Source: Bacteroides sp. M10
GTDB taxonomy: Bacteria; Bacteroidota; Bacteroidia; Bacteroidales; Bacteroidaceae
Direction of reading: 5' to 3'
Assembly: GCF_014334015.1 (NCBI RefSeq)
Contig: NZ_CP060488.1
Coordinates: 5,538,501 to 5,602,500 of the forward strand
Length of the DNA: 64,000 bases
The position numbers and the translations under genes are program-made. This document shows, in pieces, positions 17,412-25,186 of the stretch. Each line of letters begins with the position of its first letter. The stretch's first letter is position 1. Below the pieces are notes generated by a model. That model had not been told where the DNA came from. It did no database searches and was given only the letters and a program-made list of their open reading frames with translations.

Positions 17412-19796
17412 ATGATGAAGAAAACAATTCAATTTGTACCCATCATTGCAATAGCGATGGCAGGTACTATGTCTAGTTGTGTTGACTCTGGAAAGGATCT
17501 CTATGATCCGTCTTACGAAACACCTAACCCGATGGGAGATGGCTTTGCTGCTCCCGATGATATCGATTGGAACATGATAACCACTAAAAATGTCTCGGTC
17601 GAAGTGAAAGATGAAGAAGGAGGACTATTTGCTTATTTAGTTGAAATATATGCAGAAGATCCTTTGACTAATGAAAGCGCTTCCGTGCTCGCTGCAAGGA
17701 CAGCTAATAAAGAAAACAACTTTAAATTTACAACCGCTGTCAGTCTGCTGCCAACTCAAAAGGGTATTTATGTGAAGCAAACCGACCCTAGAGGACGTGA
17801 ACAGGTATATCAGTTCGATGTGCCGGAAAACAGTGATAATATTACCTGTAAACTCTATTATGCAGGATCTACTGCACAAAATAGAGCGTTGATGAGTCGT
17901 GCCGCTGCTACAAGAGGCCTTTCATTTGAAAAGCCGGATTACTATTCCATACCTGCTAATGCAAAAGAAGTGACTGAAATGTCAGGAACCACTTTGCTGC
18001 GTGATGCTTCTTACAAAATCACCTCTGACTATGCCGGCACATTCAAGTTTGACGGTTATGACGGTGAAATTGCAACCAAAGTTTATGTAGATGCTAAATG
18101 GACGATTCCCGCAACATTCCAATTCCAAAACGGTATTGAAATCATTGTGATGAATAATGCTAAAATTGAAGCATCAGGAACCATGACGTTCATTAGAAAC
18201 TCCATGTTGACCATTATGGAAAAGGGAGAAGTGAATGCAGAGGATATATCATTCACCAATGGAGCGCCTGCTGCATTAAGAAACTGGGGTGCACTGACTG
18301 TAGCGAACACAATGACACTACATTCCGGTGCAACACTCTACAACAAAGGAACCATAACCAGCAAGAATATCTCAATCAATTCCAATACGAAAATTGTAAA
18401 TGACAATAAAATCAGTTTGGAAGGAGAATTAAATCTGCCGTCTAATTTCTCTTTGGAAAATAACGGAGAGATTTATGGAGAGAAATTAATTGCAAATTCC
18501 GACGCTGTTGCTACCAACAACAACATCATGAAGTTTACAACCATCAGTCTCACCAATACGACTGTCAACAACGCTTGTAGCATGGAAGCAACGACTTCTT
18601 TCTATGCCAACGGAGCGACGTTTAACTTTACTCAAGGATATTTGAAAGCTCCTAAAATGGAGTTTGTTAATGGAACAGTAAATTTAAGTGATGGTTCTAT
18701 GCTGGATGCTACGACAAGTATCAGCATACCTCCCGGTTATGCCAAGTTTTATGGAAAAGGCGAAAATACTTCTATGATAAAATCACCGGTTATCACCGGA
18801 CAAGGTTTCACATATGATGGAAATTTGGTTATTGAATGTGATAGCCACGTTGAAAAGAACCAATGGTGGGAAAACTTCCATGTACTGAATGGCCCATACT
18901 TCACCAAAATGGGAGACTCTAAAGTCATCATCGATGTTTGTACAGGAATTAAAAATGGTGGAAATGAAGGAGGAGATCCTGAAGATCCTAAGTTCCCGAT
19001 CATCATGGATGATAATCGCAATTATGCTTATCTGTTTGAAGACCAATGGCCTTTATATGGGGATTACGATATGAACGACCTTGTTCTGATTATCAAGGAA
19101 AGAAAGATCTCCATCAATAAGAGCAATAAGGCAGAAGAGTTCACGTTAAGTCTTGATTTATCGGCTGCCGGAGCTACCAAGAGTATTGGAGCTGCTATCA
19201 TGCTGGACGGTGTTCCTGCCAGTGCCATTACGCAGCCGGTGGAATTCAGTGACAACTCTCTTTTTAAAGGTTTCAATGTGAATAGTAATCTGATTGAGAA
19301 CGGACAGGACTATGCGGTTATTCCATTATTTGACGATGCTCACAAAGCATTGGGAAGAGACCGTTACGAACAGATCAATACGATTGCAGGTCACTCTGCC
19401 AATACGAGTCCTAAAAATATCAGTTTCACTATAAAGTTCAGCAATCCTATCTCTGTGGATGAGCTTAATATCAATAAACTGAATGTTTTCATTTTCGTAG
19501 AAGGAAACAGAAACCAGCGTAAGGAGATTCATATTGTCGGTTATCAACCAACTAAGTTGGCAAATACCGACTTGTTCGGAGGCAACAACGACGATAGTTC
19601 TACTTCCCGCAAGAGATATTACATCAGCAAAGATAACCTGGCATGGGGAATCATGGTTCCGACAGACTTCAAATGGCCTTTGGAATATGTGAATATCAAA
19701 TCAGCTTACTCGTTATTCGAAAGTTGGGTGACCAGTGGCGGTACTAAGAATGAAGAATGGTGGAAAACTTTTGATTCATCAAGAGTATATAAATAA
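17412..19796 (+). CDS. LruC-domain (DUF4842-type) surface lipoprotein, copy 2
   Basis: 794 residues; ATG at 17412 or the adjacent ATG at 17415. Lipobox Cys in TMSSCVDSGKDLYD, almost the same as copy 1 (SCVDNEKNLFD). The central part (about 190-500) is a run of Asn/Thr/Gly-rich short strands (repeating NNG, NTxTNKGTIT-like patterns), suggesting a beta-helix. The LruC signature is YLFEDQWPLYGDYDMND at about 537-555. The C-terminus aligns with copy 1 (SRVYK versus NKVMKY). Exported and surface-anchored by prediction; role unknown. Single-gene unit with a strong terminator. Confidence 0.8.
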   Translation: MMKKTIQFVPIIAIAMAGTMSSCVDSGKDLYDPSYETPNPMGDGFAAPDDIDWNMITTKNVSVEVKDEEGGLFAYLVEIYAEDPLTNESASVLAARTANKENNFKFTTAVSLLPTQKGIYVKQTDPRGREQVYQFDVPENSDNITCKLYYAGSTAQNRALMSRAAATRGLSFEKPDYYSIPANAKEVTEMSGTTLLRDASYKITSDYAGTFKFDGYDGEIATKVYVDAKWTIPATFQFQNGIEIIVMNNAKIEASGTMTFIRNSMLTIMEKGEVNAEDISFTNGAPAALRNWGALTVANTMTLHSGATLYNKGTITSKNISINSNTKIVNDNKISLEGELNLPSNFSLENNGEIYGEKLIANSDAVATNNNIMKFTTISLTNTTVNNACSMEATTSFYANGATFNFTQGYLKAPKMEFVNGTVNLSDGSMLDATTSISIPPGYAKFYGKGENTSMIKSPVITGQGFTYDGNLVIECDSHVEKNQWWENFHVLNGPYFTKMGDSKVIIDVCTGIKNGGNEGGDPEDPKFPIIMDDNRNYAYLFEDQWPLYGDYDMNDLVLIIKERKISINKSNKAEEFTLSLDLSAAGATKSIGAAIMLDGVPASAITQPVEFSDNSLFKGFNVNSNLIENGQDYAVIPLFDDAHKALGRDRYEQINTIAGHSANTSPKNISFTIKFSNPISVDELNINKLNVFIFVEGNRNQRKEIHIVGYQPTKLANTDLFGGNNDDSSTSRKRYYISKDNLAWGIMVPTDFKWPLEYVNIKSAYSLFESWVTSGGTKNEEWWKTFDSSRVYK

Positions 19797-19814
19797 GCCT
19801 AACAATTAATCTTT

Positions 19815-19847
19815 AACACGGATTCCAGTTTTTATGGAATCCGTGTT
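19815..19847 (+). terminator. Terminator of LruC copy 2
   Basis: 13-bp perfect stem AACACGGATTCCA (19815-19827) with complement 19835-19847, then TTTTT. Confidence 0.85.
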
Positions 19848-19916
19848 TTTTCATTAAGATGCTGTAAGTTGCAATTAATAGAAAAAAAAGATATATCACG
19901 AATTTTACTCTCCTGA

Positions 19917-19949
19917 TTGGGGATTATTCTAAAATAATATCTATATTTG
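19917..19949 (+). promoter_or_regulatory. Promoter of the receiver/sugar-transferase operon
   Basis: TATATTTG at 19942-19949, TTG at 19917-19919, spacer 22 nt (slightly long). Leader of about 75 nt to the first ATG. Confidence 0.55.
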
Positions 19950-20030
19950 CAGTGTATCACAAATATTATGTGACAACAATCTTAATCTATAAATCAAATA
20001 ACAAAGCAAGCGATAGAAAGGTCTATTCGT

Positions 20031-20396
20031 ATGAAGAAAAAAATATTACTAGTCGACGATAAATCGACAATCGGAAAAGTGGCCGGTGTGTATCTAGGAA
20101 AAGAGTATGATTTTACCTATTTGGAAGATCCCATCAAAGCAATAGAATGGCTTAATGAAGGCAATGTACCTGACCTCATTATTTCAGACATTCGTATGCC
20201 TCTCATGATGGGGGATGAATTCTTAAGATACATGAAGAACAATGAATTATTCAAGTCAATTCCTATCGTTATGTTATCCAGTGAGGAAAGTACAACGGAA
20301 AGAATCAGACTATTGGAAGAAGGAGCAGAAGACTATATCCTGAAACCATTCAACCCTTTGGAACTCAAAATCCGAATCAAAAAGATTATTGACTAA
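20031..20396 (+). CDS. Single-domain response regulator (receiver only)
   Basis: 121 residues, a complete CheY-like receiver with no output domain. All key residues are present: acidic pair D9-D10, phospho-acceptor D53 in IISDIRMP, S83 in MLSSEES, and K105 in YILKPFNP. It should be phosphorylated by a histidine kinase not encoded nearby. It sits 17 bp before a sugar transferase that itself begins with a receiver-like domain, so a role in signalling to the glycan enzymes is likely (inference). Confidence 0.88.
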   Translation: MKKKILLVDDKSTIGKVAGVYLGKEYDFTYLEDPIKAIEWLNEGNVPDLIISDIRMPLMMGDEFLRYMKNNELFKSIPIVMLSSEESTTERIRLLEEGAEDYILKPFNPLELKIRIKKIID

Positions 20397-20413
20397 TACC
20401 GGGTCTTCTACAC

Positions 20414-21571
20414 ATGCAATATTTTGTTTATATAGGCAGAGATAGCAAAACAATAGAACTACTCTCCCGACTAAGTATTGGGGTATTCTATGCTGCACCC
20501 AATTGTAGCAAAGCTGTCAAAGTATTGGAGAAAATACGCGAAAAATATGACGCAGCTCTATTTTTCGAACAAGTGAACATATCCAAAGATATTGCAGATA
20601 TCCAATACATGCGTAAAAAGTATCCGGGGCTTTATATGGTACTCGTTATCGACTCCTTATCTAAGGAAGAAGCATCCGAATACCTTAAAGCCGGTATCAA
20701 CAATACGATAAAATATGAAACAAGCCAGGAGGCTTTAAAAGATTTATCAACTTTCCTTAAACGAAGAAAAGATCAGAAAATAAAGGCACTTCAACTTAAA
20801 GCACAAAATATAAATGCTTTTCGCCTGCCTTTATGGAAAAGAACTTTTGATATTTTCTTTTCAGGAATGGCGATATTATGTCTTTCTCCTCTCTTAATAT
20901 TTACCGCACTAGCTATCCGGATAGAAAGCAAGGGACCCATTATCTACAAATCCAAGCGCGTAGGAAGTAATTATCAGATATTCGACTTTCTTAAATTCCG
21001 TTCGATGTATACTGATGCAGACAAGCATTTAAAGGATTTCAATGCCCTTAACCAATATCAGCAGGAAGATGAGGATATTTGGGGAGAAGAACCGGAAGCG
21101 GAAGTGAATGAAGAAATCGATGAAGAAGAAATCCTCTTGATATCTGACGATTTCGTAATCTCCGAAGAAGACTACATAAACAAGAAGTCCAAGGAAAAAA
21201 GCAATGCTTTCGTTAAGCTGGAAAATGACCCTCGAATAACTAAGATTGGACGTATTATACGTAAATATAGTATTGACGAGTTACCCCAGTTTATTAATAT
21301 TTTAAAAGGGGATATGTCAATAGTAGGCAACCGCCCTCTCCCACTCTATGAAGCCGAGTTGCTGACAAGCGATGAACACATCGACCGTTTCATGGGTCCG
21401 GCCGGATTGACCGGTTTATGGCAGGTAGAGAAAAGAGGCGAAGCCGGTAAACTTTCTGCTGAAGAACGCAAGCAATTGGATATCACCTATGCAAAGACAT
21501 TCTCTTTCTGGTTGGATATAAAGATTATTCTGAAAACAGTTACTGCATTCATTCAAAAAGAGAACGTATAA
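20414..21571 (+). CDS. Polyprenyl-phosphate sugar-1-phosphate transferase with receiver-like N-terminus
   Basis: 385 residues. Residues 1-118 look like a degenerate receiver fold without clear phosphorylation residues. Residues about 139-380 form a bacterial sugar transferase (WcaJ/PglC type): KRTFDIFFSG, a membrane helix (about 145-168), KRVGSNYQIFDFLKFRSM, DPRITKIGRIIRKYSIDELPQ, GDMSIVGNRPLP and GLTGLWQV. The enzyme loads a sugar phosphate onto undecaprenyl phosphate to start a glycan. Unusually, an acidic insert (about 208-264, with GEEPEAEVNEEIDEEE) lies between the FRSM and DPRIT motifs. Second gene of a four-gene operon. Confidence 0.88.
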   Translation: MQYFVYIGRDSKTIELLSRLSIGVFYAAPNCSKAVKVLEKIREKYDAALFFEQVNISKDIADIQYMRKKYPGLYMVLVIDSLSKEEASEYLKAGINNTIKYETSQEALKDLSTFLKRRKDQKIKALQLKAQNINAFRLPLWKRTFDIFFSGMAILCLSPLLIFTALAIRIESKGPIIYKSKRVGSNYQIFDFLKFRSMYTDADKHLKDFNALNQYQQEDEDIWGEEPEAEVNEEIDEEEILLISDDFVISEEDYINKKSKEKSNAFVKLENDPRITKIGRIIRKYSIDELPQFINILKGDMSIVGNRPLPLYEAELLTSDEHIDRFMGPAGLTGLWQVEKRGEAGKLSAEERKQLDITYAKTFSFWLDIKIILKTVTAFIQKENV

Positions 21572-21582
21572 TCTCCTTCCAG

Positions 21583-22530
21583 ATGATAGACTCTTATATC
21601 TACATAATAGATGATCTGGTATTCTTCTGTACAGGGCTTTTGCTCCTATACCTCTTTGTGATGGCCATAGCCTCACATTTCAAACATATCACCTACCCGA
21701 AGGCTCAAAAGGAATATGGTTGCGCCATTCTCGTTCCGGAGGGAAGTATTCTTCCGGATGTGTATAAAGAAGAAGCGTACGAGTTTATCACATACAGCGA
21801 TCTATATCAGGCAATCAACAGTTTAGATCAGGAACGATATGATCTGGTTCTCTTCCTGTCCAATACAGCATGCGCTTTATCTCCGCAATTCCTGAATAAG
21901 ATATATAATGCCTATGATGCCGGTGTACAAGCCATCCAACTACATACGATAGTAGAAAACCGCAAAGGCATCCGTAATCGCTTCCGGGCTATACGTGAGG
22001 AAATAAAAAACAGCCTCTGTAGAGCCGGCAATACACAATTCGGACTGTCATCCAATTTATTGGGGACTAATATGGCAATCGACCTAAAATGGCTGCAAAA
22101 GAACATGAAAAGTTCTAAGACTAATATCGAACGAAAATTATTCCGACAGAATATATACATTGACTACTTGCCGGATGTGATTGTTTATTGCCAGTCCGTA
22201 CCCGCCTGTCCTTACCGTAAACGTATCCGGAAAACAACTTCCTACTTACTCCCTTCCATATTTGAAGGAAACTGGAGTTTCTGCAACCGGATCGTACAAC
22301 AATTAACGCCTTCTCCACTTAAATTATGTATCTTCGTAAGTATTTGGACTTCGTTGATTACCGTATATAATTGGACCTTATCATTCGGATGGTGGATTGC
22401 ACTTTTCGGTCTATTAATCACTTATAGCCTGGCAATTCCTGATTATCTGGTAGAGGACAAAAAGAAGAAAAAACATTCAATATGGAGAAGAAAACACTTA
22501 AACAGCGAATTAAAGAAAACCCCGGCTTAA
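21583..22530 (+). CDS. GT2-like membrane protein, possibly a degenerate glycosyltransferase
   Basis: 315 residues. An N-terminal helix (about 10-32), a soluble middle and two C-terminal helices (about 247-288) recall processive GT2 glycosyltransferases. The middle has [29 protein letters not shown], in the place where GT2 enzymes carry a DxD motif and substrate loop, but no DxD or QxxRW is seen, and the usual N-terminal nucleotide fold is short. It may be inactive, or a divergent enzyme or scaffold. Starts 11 bp after the sugar transferase and overlaps the next gene by 49 bp, so all are co-translated. Confidence 0.6.
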   Translation: MIDSYIYIIDDLVFFCTGLLLLYLFVMAIASHFKHITYPKAQKEYGCAILVPEGSILPDVYKEEAYEFITYSDLYQAINSLDQERYDLVLFLSNTACALSPQFLNKIYNAYDAGVQAIQLHTIVENRKGIRNRFRAIREEIKNSLCRAGNTQFGLSSNLLGTNMAIDLKWLQKNMKSSKTNIERKLFRQNIYIDYLPDVIVYCQSVPACPYRKRIRKTTSYLLPSIFEGNWSFCNRIVQQLTPSPLKLCIFVSIWTSLITVYNWTLSFGWWIALFGLLITYSLAIPDYLVEDKKKKKHSIWRRKHLNSELKKTPA

Positions 22531-23129
22531 AACAGGCTGTACATCGTTTTATCATGCACCCCGTTAAAACTCGCCCTAATTGGTGGATACGGCTCTTCGA
22601 TTTCATATACCTGAAACGCGGAAAGGGTTCTGTCATCTATCGGAGTGTACGCAAAGACCTCCCTCCTTTCAACCGATTCTCTTTGGGTAAATATTCTGTT
22701 GTCGAAGACTTCTCTTGTCTGAATAATGCAGTTGGCGACTTGACAATCGGAGATTATACACGCATCGGATTGAGAAACACAATCATAGGTCCGGTTAATA
22801 TTGGCAATCATGTCAACCTGGCACAGAATGTAACGGTCACAGGACTCAACCATAATTATCAGGATGCAGAAAAGATGATTGACGAACAAGGTGTCAGCAC
22901 ACTGCCTGTTGTCATCGAAGATGATGTATGGGTAGGCGCCAATTCGGTCATTCTACCGGGAGTAACTTTAGGGAAACATTGCGTAGTGGCCGCCGGAAGT
23001 GTAGTCAGTCATTCCGTCCCACCCTATTCAATATGTGCCGGATGCCCTGCAAGAATCATAAAAACATACGATTTCGAGACTAAAGAGTGGAAAAAAGTAG
23101 AGAAAACACCTGCTACTAACCATAAATAG
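22482..23129 (+). CDS. Left-handed beta-helix acyltransferase (hexapeptide repeat family)
   Basis: 215 residues. Residues about 70-195 contain hexapeptide repeats typical of LbH acyltransferases ([62 protein letters not shown]). The catalytic His is probably in TGLNHNYQD, and the C-terminal [10 protein letters not shown] is the family signature. It should acetylate a sugar in a surface glycan. The start overlaps the preceding gene. Last gene of the operon. Confidence 0.87.
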   Translation: MEKKTLKQRIKENPGLKQAVHRFIMHPVKTRPNWWIRLFDFIYLKRGKGSVIYRSVRKDLPPFNRFSLGKYSVVEDFSCLNNAVGDLTIGDYTRIGLRNTIIGPVNIGNHVNLAQNVTVTGLNHNYQDAEKMIDEQGVSTLPVVIEDDVWVGANSVILPGVTLGKHCVVAAGSVVSHSVPPYSICAGCPARIIKTYDFETKEWKKVEKTPATNHK

Positions 23130-23164
23130 TGAGAATAGCTACAGAATATACCTCATAAAGGTGA

Positions 23165-23195
23165 TTGTGACACATTCTGAAACGCATTATCTTTG
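23165..23195 (+). promoter_or_regulatory. Promoter of candidate small RNA, copy 1
   Basis: TTG at 23165-23167, 20-nt spacer, TATCTTTG at 23188-23195. Copy 2 (37177-37207) has the identical TTG-N20-TATCTTTG layout. Confidence 0.65.
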
Positions 23196-23199
23196 CAGT

Positions 23200-23305
23200 A
23201 TCAGAATTGAATTAATTAGTCATAATTTTATTACGTAGCCACATTTAAGTAAAAAATGAAATAGAGTCCCGCCGAAGCGATTTCGTCGGGATTTTGTTTT
23301 TTATT
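23200..23305 (+). ncRNA. Candidate small RNA, copy 1 of 2
   Basis: A free-standing unit of about 105 nt between the acyltransferase and a convergent regulator gene. The stretch from the -7 box (23188) to 23245 is identical to 37200-37257 at 56 of 58 positions, although upstream and downstream sequence differs. The unit ends in a hairpin (TCCCG-C-CGAA at 23267-23276 with TTCG-T-CGGGA at 23282-23291) followed by a T-rich tract ATTTTGTTTTTT. There is no ORF. Conservation of the 5' part with a diverged terminator is typical of paralogous trans-acting RNAs. Existence as a transcript is inference. Confidence 0.6.
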
Positions 23306-23414
23306 ACCTTAATCCAATCCACAGACTTAAATCCCATATAAATAAAAAACGAGCTAATTCTTTTTATAGAACCACTCGCCACTGCATCAGAAAAGCCTAA
23401 AGGCTTTTCCATAG

Positions 23415-23580
23415 TACCTCAAATTTCCTGAAAACTAATCTTCTTTTTACCTAAAAACGTCTTACCTATTGTTATCCTTTTACCTTCTACTAAAAACTTA
23501 TCCTATTGAACTAAACTAAAAAACTTTTAATACCTTAAACTGTCTAATCTAATACCTTATTTAATATTTTCTTTTACCTT
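23415..23580. repeat. Dispersed TACCT repeats in a non-coding stretch
   Basis: TACCT occurs at 23415, 23448, 23463, 23481, 23531, 23553 and 23575, with TATCC variants at 23473 and 23499, usually within TTTTACCTT or AATACCTTA and spaced 15-50 bp. On the minus strand this reads as repeated AAGGTAnnAG motifs, downstream of a strong leftward promoter. Role unknown. Confidence 0.5.
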
Positions 23581-23611
23581 ATAAACTAACAGCAATTTCT
23601 CAACTGCTTTG

Positions 23612-23642
23612 CAAAGGTACGAATATTTTTCGTGTACGCAAA
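23612..23642 (-). promoter_or_regulatory. Leftward sigma-ABfr promoter into the repeat region
   Basis: Minus strand TTTG (23642-23639), 19-nt spacer, TACCTTTG (23619-23612). It faces away from the regulator gene's start and into the TACCT-repeat stretch, past the 3' end of that gene. No gene is evident within 200 bp, so it may drive a non-coding RNA convergent with small RNA copy 1. An AGCAGTT/AATTGCT stem-loop lies at the start of the transcript. Confidence 0.5.
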
Positions 23643-23672
23643 CGGTTTTATATTTTATAACACTTCCGCAGG

Positions 23673-24284
23673 CTATAAATCTTTCACATCGCTCAATGCA
23701 ACCAGCTTATTTACAATAGCATAGATAGTCAAACCGGCAGCACTATGTATTTGCAATTTTTTGCTAATATTTCTTCGGTGTGTAATCACTGTATGAATCG
23801 ACAAAAAAAGCTTTTCCGCTATTTCCTTATTTGTCATTCCCTTCACCACACAGATGACGATTTCCTTTTCCCGCTGGCTAAGCGTATCCTGATTATCCAT
23901 CTCTTCTTCTTCGGAAACCACATTCAATAAACCTGCAATTTTCTTAGAAAGAGTTTCCAAATCATCGAATATCGAAATAGACTCGTCATACTTACCCAAT
24001 AATGAAGCATCTACAAAAGAAGTAACCAACGCTATTAAACGTATTCTTTTACCGGATATTTCTTCTCGAAACTTAGCTACATCAAAGTAATCACCAAAAG
24101 TAGGATTGACAATCAACATCTCGGGACATTGCGTTCGGACGCAATCGTGCAAAGCTTCAACAGACAGTAATTCTATTGGTTGTACTTTTACGTTAGAAAG
24201 ACGCTTCAATGCAGCAGTCAACCCACCACGAATAATTACAGAGGTCTCTGCAATAGCTATTCGAACTACTTCGTTATTTTTCAT
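23673..24284 (-). CDS. NarL/LuxR-type regulator with degenerate receiver
   Basis: 203 residues. Residues 1-120 align with a receiver domain, but the acidic pocket is replaced (AIAETS) and the phospho-acceptor position reads N60 in MLIVNPTFG, so phosphorylation is unlikely. Residues about 135-195 form a LuxR/GerE helix-turn-helix (LSQREKEIVICVVKG, NKEIAEKLFLSIHTVITHRRN). It overlaps the hemerythrin-like gene upstream by 11 bp, so the two are translated together. It may respond to that protein or to a ligand rather than to a kinase. Confidence 0.85.
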   Translation of the reverse strand: MKNNEVVRIAIAETSVIIRGGLTAALKRLSNVKVQPIELLSVEALHDCVRTQCPEMLIVNPTFGDYFDVAKFREEISGKRIRLIALVTSFVDASLLGKYDESISIFDDLETLSKKIAGLLNVVSEEEEMDNQDTLSQREKEIVICVVKGMTNKEIAEKLFLSIHTVITHRRNISKKLQIHSAAGLTIYAIVNKLVALSDVKDL

Positions 24285-24981
24285 TTTCCCTAATCCTCCT
24301 TTCCAAATTCAGAATAGCAGGAACAAAAATATAGTCCTCAACCTTGCAATGAGATTCCAGTCCGGCTTCGCAAGCATATATGTCGAAAAGAGCCGCGTTC
24401 AAAAGATTTTCATTTGTTTTGGCAGGGCAATATTTAATAATGATATTTTTCAGTTCTGTCAATTTCTCCCCTACCTGATCGTGATGCTTGGAAAATGTAC
24501 TGATCTGATAGTTTTTGGGAGCAACTCCTTTAATCAATGAATCGACATACTTAAATACGGTTTTCTCTTCATAATCCATGTGCTTACGCACCTCTCGTGT
24601 ATATTCATCGAAAAACTTAAGGATGAGAAAAGCAACATCGTCTTGCGAACAGTCGATTGCCTCGATCAATTTACGACGAATAGCGGGAAGAGAAAAATCC
24701 AGAAAATAAATATGTGCCTGCCGCAGATAATCAATCAATGCAGGTATGGAAATATCATCTTTATCTCCATCGAGCCGGGAAAAGCCTTCAGCCATAAAGT
24801 TGACTACAATCAGAAAGGTCCGGCAGTCTACTCCATTCAGTTCACACACCTCCTTGACTGTCTTGTCACCGAACCCCAACGAAAGCCCAAAACGACTCAT
24901 CACTTGCAACAAAGAATAATTATCGCTGATGAGATCGATCATCTTATCAGTTGGCTTATATTTTTGTAAATTATCCATCAT
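24274..24981 (-). CDS. Hemerythrin-like / RIC (ScdA-YtfE)-type protein
   Basis: 235 residues. The N-terminal part (about 8-75) resembles the DUF542-like start of RIC proteins but lacks the CCGG motif. The hemerythrin four-helix bundle (about 80-230) offers ligands H90 (YLRQAHIYFLDFSLP), H134 and E138 (HMDYEE), H166-H167 (HHD), H211 and E215 (SHCKVED). RIC proteins hold a di-iron site and repair iron centres damaged by NO or oxidants; some hemerythrins sense oxygen. First gene of a two-gene unit with the degenerate NarL-type regulator. Confidence 0.82.
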   Translation of the reverse strand: MMDNLQKYKPTDKMIDLISDNYSLLQVMSRFGLSLGFGDKTVKEVCELNGVDCRTFLIVVNFMAEGFSRLDGDKDDISIPALIDYLRQAHIYFLDFSLPAIRRKLIEAIDCSQDDVAFLILKFFDEYTREVRKHMDYEEKTVFKYVDSLIKGVAPKNYQISTFSKHHDQVGEKLTELKNIIIKYCPAKTNENLLNAALFDIYACEAGLESHCKVEDYIFVPAILNLERRIRENEK

Positions 24982-25132
24982 ACCTATTTATATTAGAGAC
25001 TGCAAAGGAACGGAATATTTTGCTGAAATACAATCATCATTTATAGGTATTTTAATTCACCGGAAATAGCCAAATACTAATTATATGCTACTATTTTGTA
25101 GCGTAACTTTAGGCAAGCTAGTCTTTTTTTAG

Positions 25133-25140
25133 TAATTTTG
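25133..25140 (+). promoter_or_regulatory. -7 promoter element of the AICAR formyltransferase gene
   Basis: TAATTTTG about 47 bp before the ATG at 25187. Between them AATTTGTAATTA occurs twice, 20 bp apart; no function is evident for this repeat. Confidence 0.45.
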
Positions 25141-25186
25141 TCGCTATCAATTTGTAATTAGTAACTCGTAATTTGTAATTAATAAA

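Noticed and set aside
23245..23412. 54-codon minus-strand frame from ATG 23412 across the antisense of small RNA copy 1
   Set aside because: It runs through the antisense of the terminator of the small RNA; no homology recognised, and copy 2 has no equivalent frame.
25140..25186. Direct repeats AATTTGTAATTA before the AICAR formyltransferase gene as an operator
   Set aside because: Very AT-rich simple sequence, common in leaders of these genomes; no dyad symmetry.
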